A stretch of 64,000 nt of DNA from Psychroflexus curvus (GCF_020164585.1 NZ_JAIQZF010000002.1:424026-488025); one strand, 5' to 3'; counted from the stretch's first letter, positions 29,201 to 37,646 are shown. The notes: a model not told the origin generated them from the letters alone. Made by a program: numbers and translations.

Positions 29201-29764
29201 GCTAAAGAATACATTACTTTTGCAGTCGATGGATCTAAACGAATGCGCCAAATCATCAATGGCTTACTCAATTTTTCAAAAGTTGGGAGACAAGAGTTGA
29301 CACCGGAAAAAGTTGATGTCAAACTTGTGATAGAGAAAGTAGAATTTCTCTTAAAAGAAGCTATTAAGGAAAAAAATGCAAAAATTGAAACAGGAGATCT
29401 TCCTGTGATATTTTTTGTCGAAGATGAATTAAAAGAGGTTTTTCTAAATCTTATTGAAAATTCTATTAAGTATGCTCATCACGATGTAGCACCGTTAATA
29501 GAAATTGATTACAAAGAAAGTCAAAACCATCATATCTTCAGTGTAAAAGACAATGGTATTGGAATTCCCGAAGAGCAATTTGAAAAGATTTTTGAAGTTT
29601 TCCAAAGGCTACATGCTCCCGGTGAATATTCAGGAACTGGCATAGGTCTGGCCATTGTCAAGAAAATAATTAATAACTTAGGGGGTGAAATAAGTTTGGA
29701 GTCTAAGCTAGATGAAGGAACTACATTCCTGATACAACTCCCTAAAAAAGTACTCAAAAAATGA
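26291..29764 (+). CDS. Soluble multi-PAS sensor histidine kinase
   Basis: 1157 aa with no signal peptide or membrane helix, so a cytosolic sensor. Domain order (approximate residues): PAS 130-250, PAS 257-380, PAS 387-510, GAF-like 518-665, PAS 670-780, PAS 785-905, HisKA ~925-995 with EEFAYIASHDLQEPLRMITG, then HATPase_c ~1020-1150 with NLIENSIKYA, VKDNGIGIPEE and GTGIGLAIVKKI. Two PAS units carry the PAC-like endings LVGALQDIT and MVGSLQDIS. This type resembles phytochrome-like kinases but has no bilin-binding module that I can see. Its end overlaps the next kinase gene by four bases. Confidence 0.95.
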   Translation: MLQAYSQLNQVLNFFQSSAFLISVNHDKFTVVDLNEKLKAESKRDHKFKEQEDLEDFLKVTFKFDKAAVSLFIKKLKTSDFADVIEFNFDNKLYKFECKPLNLEDRTFIFVAFEFHQNEIQNYPTSGVQFFKNVFDSLPIGISVNTVEDSKTLYVNSKFSKIYGWESEDLKDVTTFFEKVYPDEQVRKEVKDMILSDIASGDPKRMSWKDLTITTKKGKRKIVNAKNIPLYDQNLMISTVTDVTKNHRIQKEIEKSKIRFDLAARASSDAVWEWNLSENELYWGDGYKRLFGYKIKNNKVSKAFWESKIHPNDVDSFSESLNEALKDKQVSKWTFDYRFRDSQKNYANVRENLIIVRDDNGEAIKLVGALQDITKPLKRENHLNFLEKLVDGTKDAILVTEVKSTSFLESEIVYVNSSFQSLFGFDAVQVLEKTPKEFFVTPKNEEAFVKLETELSQWNSVDADILCYTKNDIEFWNNLSITPIVNDEGWYTHWMVVNRNVNELKTGFYKKELLAFTHRTFQSIDSTESVLCKISLKIEGLVGTEFCEFWLVNQYSDELSKSLRFKKGESVDRDSELLDYRSQDFANEVFKTDESKLLIHESESHSEEKNNIKLSYGFQIRSHDKCLGVVILGFRDTYSREETLDSIFEEFSIQLANEISRKRTEKDMTVFFENTPEFLGIAGKNGYLKKINSRASEILGYSNEFFLTTPFSNFIKEDDREKAFELLNKAREHKEYVTDEISVVAQNSEQLLMDWTVFSLEGGDDVFCVGRDITAKKENLSQLKTEIEKFKILAETVKDAVWDFDVIKKQITWGKGLKTLFGYDPDDFGIAEEVWLEKIHPADRKRVKDSFYSSLQKTEENEWREEYQLKNQTGTYKYVLDRGTIIRDENGKVIRMVGSLQDISEYRHYQKTLESLNTKLITQAKTLTRSNKDLEEFAYIASHDLQEPLRMITGFLTRLEKKYKDNLDEKAKEYITFAVDGSKRMRQIINGLLNFSKVGRQELTPEKVDVKLVIEKVEFLLKEAIKEKNAKIETGDLPVIFFVEDELKEVFLNLIENSIKYAHHDVAPLIEIDYKESQNHHIFSVKDNGIGIPEEQFEKIFEVFQRLHAPGEYSGTGIGLAIVKKIINNLGGEISLESKLDEGTTFLIQLPKKVLKK

Positions 29765-30960
29765 CAAAACCACCCATACCTAACAACGAAGCCGAACGGC
29801 TTAAAGAATTACATAGTTTAAGATTAATTGAAGGTTTACCCGACGAGGACCTGGATTTGATCACCAAATTAGCTTCAGATATTTGCGAGACCAAAATCTC
29901 CTTGGTCACTCTCATAGATTCCAAAACTCAATTTTTTAAATCTAAACACGGTTTAGAAATTGATAAAACCTCAAGAGATGTTGCTTTTTGTGGCCATGCA
30001 ATAAATTCACCAGAGAAAATGCTTATCGTAAATGATGCCAAAGAAGATGAGCGGTTTAAGGATAATCCATTGGTGACATCAGATCCAAATATAGCTTTTT
30101 ATGCCGGGATGCCAATTTCCACAAAACAAGGGTCTGCTTTAGGGACTCTGTGTGTTTTGGATTCTAAACCGAAGGTGCTTTCTACGTCGCAAATCAATGC
30201 TTTAAAGTCACTTACGAAATTGGTAGAACGCTTGTTTGAATCCAGGCGAAAGTCACTAGAGCTCGAAAAAGTATATACTCAGATGCAACTTCATAAAAGC
30301 CAATCTGAAGAAATAGCTTATTCTATTGCGCATGATTTAAAAAACCCATTGGATAGTATTCAGGGATTTTTGGAGCTTTTGCAACAAGATGCGGGCACTT
30401 CTCTAGGGGATGAAGCACAGCAGTACATTGAGTATGCGCAACAAAGCACCGAAAAGATGACGGGCCTTATCTATGAAATACTTGCTTTTGCAAAACTCAC
30501 CTCTATTAATGAGGAAAAAGAGGCAGTAGAAATTGAACCTGTTATTCAAAATATCATAGATCTAAATTTGCCTACAATAAAATCAGAAAACATTGAGATT
30601 GACTATAAAGACTTACCAAAAATAAACACATCTAAGACTTTGTTTTCTATTGTCTTGAGAAATCTTATTGGTAATGCTATTAAATATAGGTCATCTGACA
30701 GGGCTCTGAGGATTAAAATCGAAATTCAAGATAAAATAGATGAATGGAAAATAAGTGTTGTAGATAACGGGATTGGCATTCAAAAACAAAATCGTAAAAA
30801 AATATTTAAGCCCTTTTATAAAGAAGACAAAAACAACCACTCTGGTGTTGGAATGGGGTTAGCAGCATGTAAAAAAATTATTTTAAATTTAGATGGTAAT
30901 ATTGAAGTAGAATCAGAACCGGGCAAAGGAAGTGTTTTTAGTTTCACTATTCCGAAATAA
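29761..30960 (+). CDS. GAF-domain sensor histidine kinase
   Basis: 399 aa, soluble. GAF domain at ~15-165 (SLVTLIDSKTQFFKSKHGLE, RDVAFCGHAINSPEKMLIV, GTLCVLDSKP), then HisKA with EEIAYSIAHDLKNPLDSI, then HATPase_c (LRNLIGNAIKYR, VVDNGIGIQ, GVGMGLAACKKI). The first ATG overlaps the stop of the upstream kinase by four bases, so the two are translationally coupled and probably act in the same circuit. The cysteine in FCGHAI is typical of this GAF group. Ligand unknown. Confidence 0.95.
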   Translation: MTKPPIPNNEAERLKELHSLRLIEGLPDEDLDLITKLASDICETKISLVTLIDSKTQFFKSKHGLEIDKTSRDVAFCGHAINSPEKMLIVNDAKEDERFKDNPLVTSDPNIAFYAGMPISTKQGSALGTLCVLDSKPKVLSTSQINALKSLTKLVERLFESRRKSLELEKVYTQMQLHKSQSEEIAYSIAHDLKNPLDSIQGFLELLQQDAGTSLGDEAQQYIEYAQQSTEKMTGLIYEILAFAKLTSINEEKEAVEIEPVIQNIIDLNLPTIKSENIEIDYKDLPKINTSKTLFSIVLRNLIGNAIKYRSSDRALRIKIEIQDKIDEWKISVVDNGIGIQKQNRKKIFKPFYKEDKNNHSGVGMGLAACKKIILNLDGNIEVESEPGKGSVFSFTIPK

Positions 30961-31008
30961 ATAATTAGATGGTGGCAGCCTTTTAAAACTGCTTAAAAAC
31001 AATAAAGA

Positions 31009-31062
31009 CCTGAAGGTAATTTCAGGAGTAAAACTTATAACAACTTTATCAGGAACTGATAA
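31009..31062 (+). other. Two small hairpins between kinase and response-regulator genes
   Basis: CCTGAA (31009-31014) pairs with TTCAGG (31021-31026), and TTATCAG (31046-31052) pairs with CTGATAA (31056-31062) across a 3-nt loop. Neither is followed by a T tract, so they do not look like terminators. They may be leader structures or operator-like sites in the 180-bp gap. Confidence 0.35.
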
Positions 31063-31140
31063 GAATGACAGGTGTTGAAACGCTGCAAAAAGCCATATAT
31101 TAAAAACATAAATATAATGATCTTCTAAATTTTTAAGATT

Positions 31141-32151
31141 ATGACCCTAACCAAAGAATTTCTCGAAGTACTAATTATTGAAGATGATCCGGGAGATTAC
31201 ACTTTGGTAAAAGACTACTTAGAGGAAAGCTTTGAAAACTTATCGTATCATCATTCTTTCAATTACAAAAATGCTGAAGTTCTACTGAACAGTGATTTTA
31301 AATTTGATTTCATTTTTTTGGATTTGACGTTGCCAGATGTATCTGGAAAGCCGCTCATAAAGAAAGTGATTGACCTAGCAGGTCGCTCTCCGGTGATTAT
31401 TCTTACAGGTTCTCTTAATCTTGATTTTTGTATTGAATCTCTAAAATTAGGGGTTTCTGATTATTTATTTAAAGATGAATTGAACCCTAATACATTGTTT
31501 AAAAGTATAAATTATACCATTCAAAAACAAAAGCAAAGCCTTAATATCATAGCATCAGAAAAGAAATACAGTGATCTTTTTCATCTTTCGCCAGTAGCTA
31601 TGTTTGTCTATAATATAGACACGTTGAAGTTTCTCGACGCCAATTCAGCAGCTTTAGAACTTTTTGAATATGATACGGAAGAGTTTTTATCCATGCATCT
31701 CCAACAAATTCTTTTTTCCAAAGAAAAAGATGATTTCCTCGATGCATTGAAAGAAACCAGTCATAAAAATAAATACAGTTTTAAGGACTATTTTCTTTAT
31801 AAAAAGAAATCGGGAGACGAGATAAAAGCTGAAATTATAGTAAAAACTATCGATTTTCAAAACCAAAAGGCGATGTTGGTTGTCGCTAACGACATTACAG
31901 AGCGCTTAAATCATTTTGAAGCTCTCTCAGAACAGAACAAGAAACTTGAGGAAATTGCCTGGGAACATTCACATGAAATGCGTTCACCCGCATCAAAAAT
32001 TTTAGGTATTATTGAGTTATTAAATACAGACTCAACCTCTAAGGATGAGCAGAAGTTCCTCATTAAAGAAATTGAAAAAACTGTAAAAGAACTGGATGAT
32101 GTGATAAGATCTGTCTCCAAAAAAGCAAAACAAATTAAACCCAAAAAATAA
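31141..32151 (+). CDS. Receiver-PAS protein ending in a histidine-box helix, no ATPase domain
   Basis: 336 aa. The receiver domain (1-130) begins LEVLIIEDDPGDYTL, carries the phospho-acceptor aspartate in FIFLDLTLPD, and has ILTGS and LFKDEL. A PAS domain (~140-255) follows: DLFHLSPVAMFVYNIDTLKF to VANDITERL. The end is a DHp-like helix, LEEIAWEHSHEMRSPASKIL, with H in the H-box position, then a second helix, and the protein stops. There is no HATPase_c, so it cannot act as a kinase alone; it could receive and relay phosphate. It follows the two kinases by 180 bases. Confidence 0.9.
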   Translation: MTLTKEFLEVLIIEDDPGDYTLVKDYLEESFENLSYHHSFNYKNAEVLLNSDFKFDFIFLDLTLPDVSGKPLIKKVIDLAGRSPVIILTGSLNLDFCIESLKLGVSDYLFKDELNPNTLFKSINYTIQKQKQSLNIIASEKKYSDLFHLSPVAMFVYNIDTLKFLDANSAALELFEYDTEEFLSMHLQQILFSKEKDDFLDALKETSHKNKYSFKDYFLYKKKSGDEIKAEIIVKTIDFQNQKAMLVVANDITERLNHFEALSEQNKKLEEIAWEHSHEMRSPASKILGIIELLNTDSTSKDEQKFLIKEIEKTVKELDDVIRSVSKKAKQIKPKK

Positions 32152-32158
32152 ATTGAGA

Positions 32159-32560
32159 ATGGATTTTGAAGTTTTAAATGTCGATGATGATAAAATGGTA
32201 CTTTTTATTCATGAAAAGATGATGAATCACTCAGAATTTAGTAGTTCGCCAAAATCTTTTGAGGATGCGAATGAAACTTTAACTTATATCTCTGAGTATA
32301 AAGCTGAAGACAAAAAGTTTGTCATTTTTCTAGACCTCAATATGCCAAAACTTGATGGTTGGGACTTTATGGAGGAGTTAAAGAAAAAAGGACTCGATAA
32401 GTATTGTTACATATTTGTAATGACTTCTTCTATAGACCCTACAGATAAAGAAAAAGCAGAATCCTATGCTGCAGTCATTGGGTTTGTTGAAAAGCCGATA
32501 AGTGTTGATAAACTAAATGACTTAAAAAAGAAGAAAGAGTTGCTTCCTTTCTTCAGTTAA
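32159..32560 (+). CDS. Stand-alone response-regulator receiver
   Basis: 133 aa, one receiver domain and nothing else. Acidic pocket FEVLNVDDDKM, phospho-acceptor in VIFLDLNMPKLDG, switch residue in FVMTSS and lysine in VEKPIS. Such CheY-like proteins act by binding a partner. ATG 32159 gives the usual start; a TTG two codons upstream is less likely. Seven bases separate it from the receiver-PAS gene, so the four signalling genes may form one operon in two parts. Confidence 0.95.
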   Translation: MDFEVLNVDDDKMVLFIHEKMMNHSEFSSSPKSFEDANETLTYISEYKAEDKKFVIFLDLNMPKLDGWDFMEELKKKGLDKYCYIFVMTSSIDPTDKEKAESYAAVIGFVEKPISVDKLNDLKKKKELLPFFS

Positions 32561-32564
32561 CTAC

Positions 32565-33794
32565 TTAGTCTTCTTCCAAATCGCCAGTATATGCATCATA
32601 TTCCGGATATAGAAAATTATTGTAAGGAAAACGGGTGATATGAATATCTCTTACCGTTTCGTAAACTTTTTTTCTAAACTCCTCAATATTCTCTTTTTCT
32701 GTTGCAGAAATAAACAAGACATTATCCCCTTGTCTCTGCATCCAGGTTTTTTTCCATTCTTCCAAAGTGTAGTGTTGATAAGAGCGTTCCACCATCAGGT
32801 CGTCATCATCGATAGTTTCCGGTTCGTAACTGTCTATTTTGTTAAATACCATGATGACGGGTTTATCTCTGGCGTCGATATCATCCAAAATGCCGTTGAC
32901 GGACTCGATGTGATCTTCAAAATTTTCGTGAGAAATATCGACAACATGCAAAAGTAAATCTGCTTCTCTTACCTCATCTAGAGTAGATTTAAAAGACTCT
33001 ACCAGCTGAGTTGGAAGCTTTCGGATGAACCCTACGGTATCTGTAAGCAGAAAGGGAAGATTTCTAATCACTACTTTTCTGACTGTTGTGTCCAAAGTGG
33101 CGAATAATTTATTTTCTACAAAGGCTTCACTTTTACTGATTACGTTCATCAGCGTTGATTTACCAACATTGGTATAGCCAACTAAAGCAACTCTTACAAG
33201 ACTCCCTCTATTTCCTCTCTGAACAGCCATTTGCTTATCTATGGTTTTCAGTTTTTTCTTAAGCAGGGTAATTTTGTCTCTTACGATACGTCTATCGGTT
33301 TCAATTTCAGTTTCACCCGGGCCACGCATGCCAATACCACCACGTTGACGTTCAAGGTGGGTCCATAGACCGGCAAGTCTTGGTAGTAAATATTCGTATT
33401 GAGCAAGCTCTACCTGTGTACTCGCATAGCTGGTTTTAGCACGCTGAGCGAAAATGTCCAGAATAAGGTAAGTTCTGTCTACAACTTTACATTTTAATAT
33501 CTTTTCAATGTTTTTTTGCTGTGCAGGAGATAATTCATCATCAAAAATAGCAGTGCCAATTTCGTGTTCTTCTACATATTCTCTTACCTGCTCAAGTTTT
33601 CCTTTCCCTATAAACGTTTTAGGATGAGGCACATCCAGCTTTTGTTGAAAGCGTTTCATGACTTCACCACCAGCTGTATACGTTAGGAATTCGAGTTCAT
33701 CGAGATACTCCTTGGATTTTTCTTCATTTTGAAATTGATTCACAATCCCAATAAGGACAGCAGTTTCGTAAGTTGTATTTTGAGCGTCTAGCAT
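32565..33794 (-). CDS. hflX: Ribosome-associated GTPase HflX
   Basis: 409 aa. The N-terminal nucleotide-binding domain (FIGKGKLEQV, IFDDELSPAQQKNIEK) is followed by a glycine-rich linker (RQRGGIGMRGPGETEIE) and a Ras-like G domain: GYTNVGKSTLM (G1), DTVGFIRKLP (G3), NKID (G4). HflX binds 50S/70S ribosomes and splits stalled ones under stress. Convergent with the receiver gene. A -7-like box (CAAAATTA on this strand) lies at 33811-33818, just upstream. Confidence 0.96.
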   Translation of the reverse strand: MLDAQNTTYETAVLIGIVNQFQNEEKSKEYLDELEFLTYTAGGEVMKRFQQKLDVPHPKTFIGKGKLEQVREYVEEHEIGTAIFDDELSPAQQKNIEKILKCKVVDRTYLILDIFAQRAKTSYASTQVELAQYEYLLPRLAGLWTHLERQRGGIGMRGPGETEIETDRRIVRDKITLLKKKLKTIDKQMAVQRGNRGSLVRVALVGYTNVGKSTLMNVISKSEAFVENKLFATLDTTVRKVVIRNLPFLLTDTVGFIRKLPTQLVESFKSTLDEVREADLLLHVVDISHENFEDHIESVNGILDDIDARDKPVIMVFNKIDSYEPETIDDDDLMVERSYQHYTLEEWKKTWMQRQGDNVLFISATEKENIEEFRKKVYETVRDIHITRFPYNNFLYPEYDAYTGDLEED

Positions 33795-33970
33795 ATAAAA
33801 ATTTGATTTACAAAATTATGAAAAATACTTCAGTTCTATTCTTAATTTAAGATTTCCAAAAGTTATGTCCTGAGATCGCTACTATACTATTCTTTTAAAT
33901 TTCATAAGCTGTTTTCGCTGAAGCACTAAATTGTACTTAATCTGTAGCTTTTAAACAGAGCCTGTCAAGG

Positions 33971-34045
33971 ATGGCACAGGCGATTGTAATGAAAAAAAAC
34001 ACCAAGAAAATAGACGGTATGATTCTAAGGTGGTTGAGTAATTAA
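33971..34045 (+). CDS. Candidate 24-aa small ORF or gene remnant before a terminator
   Basis: ATG 33971 opens a 24-codon frame (starting MAQAIVMKKNTKKIDG and ending in RWLSN) that stops 11 bases before a rho-independent terminator on the same strand. The frame is open for another 10 codons upstream of the ATG. No family is recognised. The terminator shows that some rightward transcript should end here, and no other gene is available for it. It could be a small peptide, the tail of a decayed gene, or chance within a small RNA. Confidence 0.25.
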   Translation: MAQAIVMKKNTKKIDGMILRWLSN

Positions 34046-34056
34046 AAATTCTAAGC

Positions 34057-34091
34057 AAAATCCTTCATCTTTTAAGTTGAGGGATTTTTTT
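34057..34091 (+). terminator. Rho-independent terminator upstream of the zinc-ribbon gene
   Basis: AAAATCCTTCA (34057-34067) pairs with TGAGGGATTTT (34078-34088) with one T-G wobble and a 10-nt loop, and ends in a run of seven T. It terminates a rightward transcript that contains no recognised gene. Confidence 0.75.
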
Positions 34092-34119
34092 ATATTTACT
34101 ATATAGTAATACGCCTGTT

Positions 34120-34470
34120 ATGGAAAAAGTCAAATGCCTTTCTTGCGGAGAACCCATTACGGGAAGAATAGATAAAAAGTACTGTTCCGACTATTGTAGG
34201 AGTACGTATAACAATCGGCTTAACAGTGATTCTACAAAAATTGTAAGGAACATCAATAACAGACTCAAAAAAAACTACAGAATCTTAAAAAGCATCAATA
34301 CAGATCAAAAGACGAAAACTACCAGAGATAAATTGATTTCAAAAGGCTTTAACTTCACCTATTTTACGAGCCTTTACACTACAAAAACAGGTCGAGTTTA
34401 TTACTTTGTTTACGACCAGGGTTACCTACCTTTGGAAGATGATTATTATGCTATAGTAAAACGAGATTAA
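34120..34470 (+). CDS. Small zinc-ribbon protein of unknown function
   Basis: 116 aa. The N-terminus has four cysteines in CLSCG-x12-CSDYC (C6, C9, C22, C26), a treble-clef-like zinc site similar to DUF2116. Helical middle (RNINNRLKKNYRILKS) and a beta-rich end (GFNFTYFTSLYTTKTGRVYYF). Similar proteins are common in flavobacteria without a known role. Its stop overlaps the start of the M28 peptidase gene by one base (TAATG), so translation is coupled. Confidence 0.8.
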   Translation: MEKVKCLSCGEPITGRIDKKYCSDYCRSTYNNRLNSDSTKIVRNINNRLKKNYRILKSINTDQKTKTTRDKLISKGFNFTYFTSLYTTKTGRVYYFVYDQGYLPLEDDYYAIVKRD

Positions 34471-36797
34471 TGAGGAAGAGAGCTTATAAAGACATTATTT
34501 GCTTGCTGTTGATTGCAGCTTCAGTTTGGTATATCTTTTATGATTTATACCCTTCGGTGATTACCGATTTATCTACTCAAAAAACCGAATTTTCTACATT
34601 AAGAGCTTTTGAACATGTCAAGAAGATTGGTGATCAGCCCCATTATATAGGGTCGAAAGCCCATAATAAAAAACGAAATTATATCGTCAACGCGCTTCAG
34701 AAAATGAATCTCGAAGTGCAGACTCAGCAGGGTTTTGTGTTGTCAAAAGAAGGTGTACTTACGGCTCCAGAAAATATCATTACGAGGTTGCCAGCCAGTA
34801 ACCCGCAAGCCAACTCCAAGGCACTTTTATTGCTAAGTCATTACGACTCGGCAGTACACTCCTCCTCTGGAGCAGCCGATGCAGCCTCTGGTGTAGCTGC
34901 TATTTTGGAAGCTTTGAGGGCTTTTAAAGCTTCAGACGCTTCATTTCAAAATGACATTATTATCGTTTTTACTGATGGTGAGGAGGTCGGGCTAACTGGA
35001 GCAGAACTTTTCGCAAAAGAACATCCCTGGATAGATGAGGTAGGTCTGGTTCTTAATTTTGAATCCAGAGGTAGCGGAGGCCCTAGCAATATGGTTGTAG
35101 AAACCAACTACGGCAATTCCAATTTGATTGCCCTTTTTAGTGAAGCTCAGGGAGAACATCCACTTGCCAATTCGCTGATGTATAGCGTATATAAGTTACT
35201 GCCCAACGATACGGATTCCACTGTTTTTAGGGAAATTGCTGATATACCCAGCTTCTTTTTTGCGTTTATAGACGACCATTACGATTACCATACGGCTCTA
35301 GATGTTCCGGAGCGTCTGGATAAAAGGTCGCTGGCCCATCAGGGAGATTATCTCACAGCTACTTTAGCTAAATTTTCAAATTCGGATTTATCAGATTTAA
35401 CATCAGAGCAGGATGATGTGTACTTTACTCTAACTGGCCTGGGGCTTTTTCATTATCCGTTTTCCTGGGTTTGGGTGATTTATTCGATTGCATTTGTCTT
35501 ATTTCTAGCTTTGCTTTTCTTCGGATTTAAAATCAATTCTTTAAACAGAAGAGAAGTCTTTTTAGGATTTGTGCCCTGGTTTTTAAGTTTGATTATCTCT
35601 GGGTTAGTCACTTATTTTGGATGGCAGTTTCTTCTCAATTTATACCCGGAATACGATTCTATTTTGCAGGGATTCACTTATAATGGCCACGATTATATCT
35701 TTGTTTTTGTGGTACTCAGCTTATTCATATCATTTACGATTTACCAGTTATACGATGATAAACTCAACCCAAGAAATGCTCTGGTAGCGCCGATATTGAC
35801 ATGGTTTATTGTCATTTTCTTACTCAATATCTTTTTGAAAGGAGCTGCTTTTTTCATTATCCCATTAGCTTTTACACTCTTCGCTTTTTTCTTAATGATA
35901 CGTTTTCAAGTGCCTTCCTATCTTTTTCTTCTGATTTTGATCCTGCCTTCACTAAGTATAATAGCCCCATTTATTCAGTTTTTCCCTGTTGGACTTGGAC
36001 TTAAAATGAGTGTGATAAGTGCTGTTTTTACGGTCTTGCTTTTTGGAAATTTACTTCCTGTATTTGGCTATTTTTCAACGAAAAAGGGAGTAGCAACCAT
36101 GGCTTTGCTGCTAGCTATTGGTTTTTTCATAAGAGCGCACTTGAATTCAGAATTTACAGAAGATAGGCCAGGCCCCAATAGTCTGGTTTATACTGTGAAT
36201 AAGGAAACAAACACTTCAACCTGGAACACTTACGACGATGAATTAGACTCATGGACTTCGCCTTATTTTGAAACCTATACAGACTCAGCTACTACAATTG
36301 ATTACCAAAGTAAATACACTACAGATTATACCAAGTCCTCGGCTGCTCCGCTGGTTTCAGTTCCAAGTTCTGATATTCAAATCGATACCTTAGAGGCTTC
36401 TTTGCCTTACTTGAAAAAATTTAGAGTCAGACTAAATTTCAACAGGGACCTGAACAGAATTGTGGTTTCGGAAACCTCTATGGCTAACTTTAAGTCTTTT
36501 GAAGTCAATGGTGAAGTGGCAGATTTTTATGAAGAAGAAAAAAAATCCAAAGCCTATCATGTTCATCAAAACCGTTTCAAGACCAATGTTATTGACTATT
36601 ATGTAGTCAACCAGGAGGCTTTATATTTTGAATTTGAAATCGGCAAAGATCAAGACTTAGAATTTATTATTGATGAAATCAGTTTCGATTTATTATCCCA
36701 TCCGGATTTGTCTGTCAAAAACAGACCCAAAAATAAAATTCCCAAGCCCTTTGTGGTAAACGATGCTGTAATCACCAAACAAAAATTGACTTTTTAA
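34470..36797 (+). CDS. Membrane-bound M28 zinc aminopeptidase
   Basis: 775 aa. One N-terminal TM helix (IICLLLIAASVWYIFYDLYP), then an M28 peptidase domain facing the periplasm. Metal ligands are visible in LLSHYDSAVH (H124), GAADAASG (D137), FTDGEEVGLTGA (E171/E172) and DHYDYHTALD (H274). About eight further TM helices follow (residues ~325-560), and a soluble C-terminal beta domain ends the protein. The layout resembles eukaryotic Fxna/ERMP1-type peptidases. Substrate unknown. Overlaps by one base with both neighbours, forming a tight three-gene operon. Confidence 0.93.
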   Translation: MRKRAYKDIICLLLIAASVWYIFYDLYPSVITDLSTQKTEFSTLRAFEHVKKIGDQPHYIGSKAHNKKRNYIVNALQKMNLEVQTQQGFVLSKEGVLTAPENIITRLPASNPQANSKALLLLSHYDSAVHSSSGAADAASGVAAILEALRAFKASDASFQNDIIIVFTDGEEVGLTGAELFAKEHPWIDEVGLVLNFESRGSGGPSNMVVETNYGNSNLIALFSEAQGEHPLANSLMYSVYKLLPNDTDSTVFREIADIPSFFFAFIDDHYDYHTALDVPERLDKRSLAHQGDYLTATLAKFSNSDLSDLTSEQDDVYFTLTGLGLFHYPFSWVWVIYSIAFVLFLALLFFGFKINSLNRREVFLGFVPWFLSLIISGLVTYFGWQFLLNLYPEYDSILQGFTYNGHDYIFVFVVLSLFISFTIYQLYDDKLNPRNALVAPILTWFIVIFLLNIFLKGAAFFIIPLAFTLFAFFLMIRFQVPSYLFLLILILPSLSIIAPFIQFFPVGLGLKMSVISAVFTVLLFGNLLPVFGYFSTKKGVATMALLLAIGFFIRAHLNSEFTEDRPGPNSLVYTVNKETNTSTWNTYDDELDSWTSPYFETYTDSATTIDYQSKYTTDYTKSSAAPLVSVPSSDIQIDTLEASLPYLKKFRVRLNFNRDLNRIVVSETSMANFKSFEVNGEVADFYEEEKKSKAYHVHQNRFKTNVIDYYVVNQEALYFEFEIGKDQDLEFIIDEISFDLLSHPDLSVKNRPKNKIPKPFVVNDAVITKQKLTF

Positions 36798-37606
36798 TGC
36801 AAAAACAAATATCTATTCTGGGCTGTGGCTGGTTGGGCTTACCTCTTGCCAAACATTTAATACAGAACGGCTGGGAGGTTAAAGGCTCTACAACCTCTTC
36901 AGAAAAAATGAAAAACCTGGAAGCAGAAGGTGTGCAAGCTTACAACATCGAACTTCAGGAAGACAGGCTTATTGGTAACATCAGCGGCTTTTTGGAAGGC
37001 TCAGAGCTTTTAATCATCGCTATTCCGCCTGGCTTAAGACGGCATCCTCATTCTGATTTTGTCTCAAAATTAGAACGATTTACTACATCTATATCAGATT
37101 CAAAAGTCAAGAACATTATCTATGTCAGTTCCTCTGCTGTGTTTAAGGACCATGAATCCTATCCGTCGTTTACCGAGCATTATAGATTTACACCAGGGGA
37201 GGTGGAGGAGAGTCAGCTCATTCAGGCTGAACAGCTGCTTTTGAATTTGAACGAGGTTAAAACCAGTGTGATCAGATTTGGAGGTTTAGTTGGAAAAGAG
37301 AGGCATCCCGTCAACTACCTTTCAGGGAAAACAGGGATTAAAAACCCTGAGGCTCCCGTGAATTTGATTCATTTGGAGCATTGTATTTTATTGATTTCAG
37401 AGATCATTCAGCAGAAAAAATTCGGAAAGGTTTTCCATGGAGTTGAAGAAATTCAGCTTTCAAAAGAAGAGTTTTACACACGAAAAGCCAAAGAATTTAA
37501 TCTGCCTGCACCAGAATTTGATCACTCTCAAGTTTCAGTAGGAAAAGAAATCAGCATGACGTGGACGTCTAGAGAATTAGGGATAAAGCTATCTAAAAAG
37601 GTATGA
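36797..37606 (+). CDS. YeeZ-like NAD(P)-binding reductase/epimerase
   Basis: 269 aa. N-terminal Rossmann motif SILGCGWLGLPLAKHL, then LLIIAIPPGLR, NIIYVSSSAVF (serine of an SDR-like site), RFGGLVG and VNLIHLEHC. This matches the YeeZ group of extended short-chain dehydrogenases, whose substrate is not known; the usual YxxxK pair is not obvious. Its ATG overlaps the stop of the peptidase by one base. Confidence 0.85.
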   Translation: MQKQISILGCGWLGLPLAKHLIQNGWEVKGSTTSSEKMKNLEAEGVQAYNIELQEDRLIGNISGFLEGSELLIIAIPPGLRRHPHSDFVSKLERFTTSISDSKVKNIIYVSSSAVFKDHESYPSFTEHYRFTPGEVEESQLIQAEQLLLNLNEVKTSVIRFGGLVGKERHPVNYLSGKTGIKNPEAPVNLIHLEHCILLISEIIQQKKFGKVFHGVEEIQLSKEEFYTRKAKEFNLPAPEFDHSQVSVGKEISMTWTSRELGIKLSKKV

Positions 37607-37646
37607 CTTTGGGTGTTCAGTTTTTTAATTTTGACTCACGACCTGC

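Larger units (their letters stand above)
33795..34119. other. Intergenic region with small ORF and terminator
   Basis: 325 bases between divergent hflX and the zinc-ribbon gene. The hflX side has the box TAATTTTG on the minus strand (33811-33818). The right half contains a short rightward ORF (33971-34045) followed by a clear terminator (34057-34091), annotated separately. Nothing else is recognisable. Confidence 0.5.
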
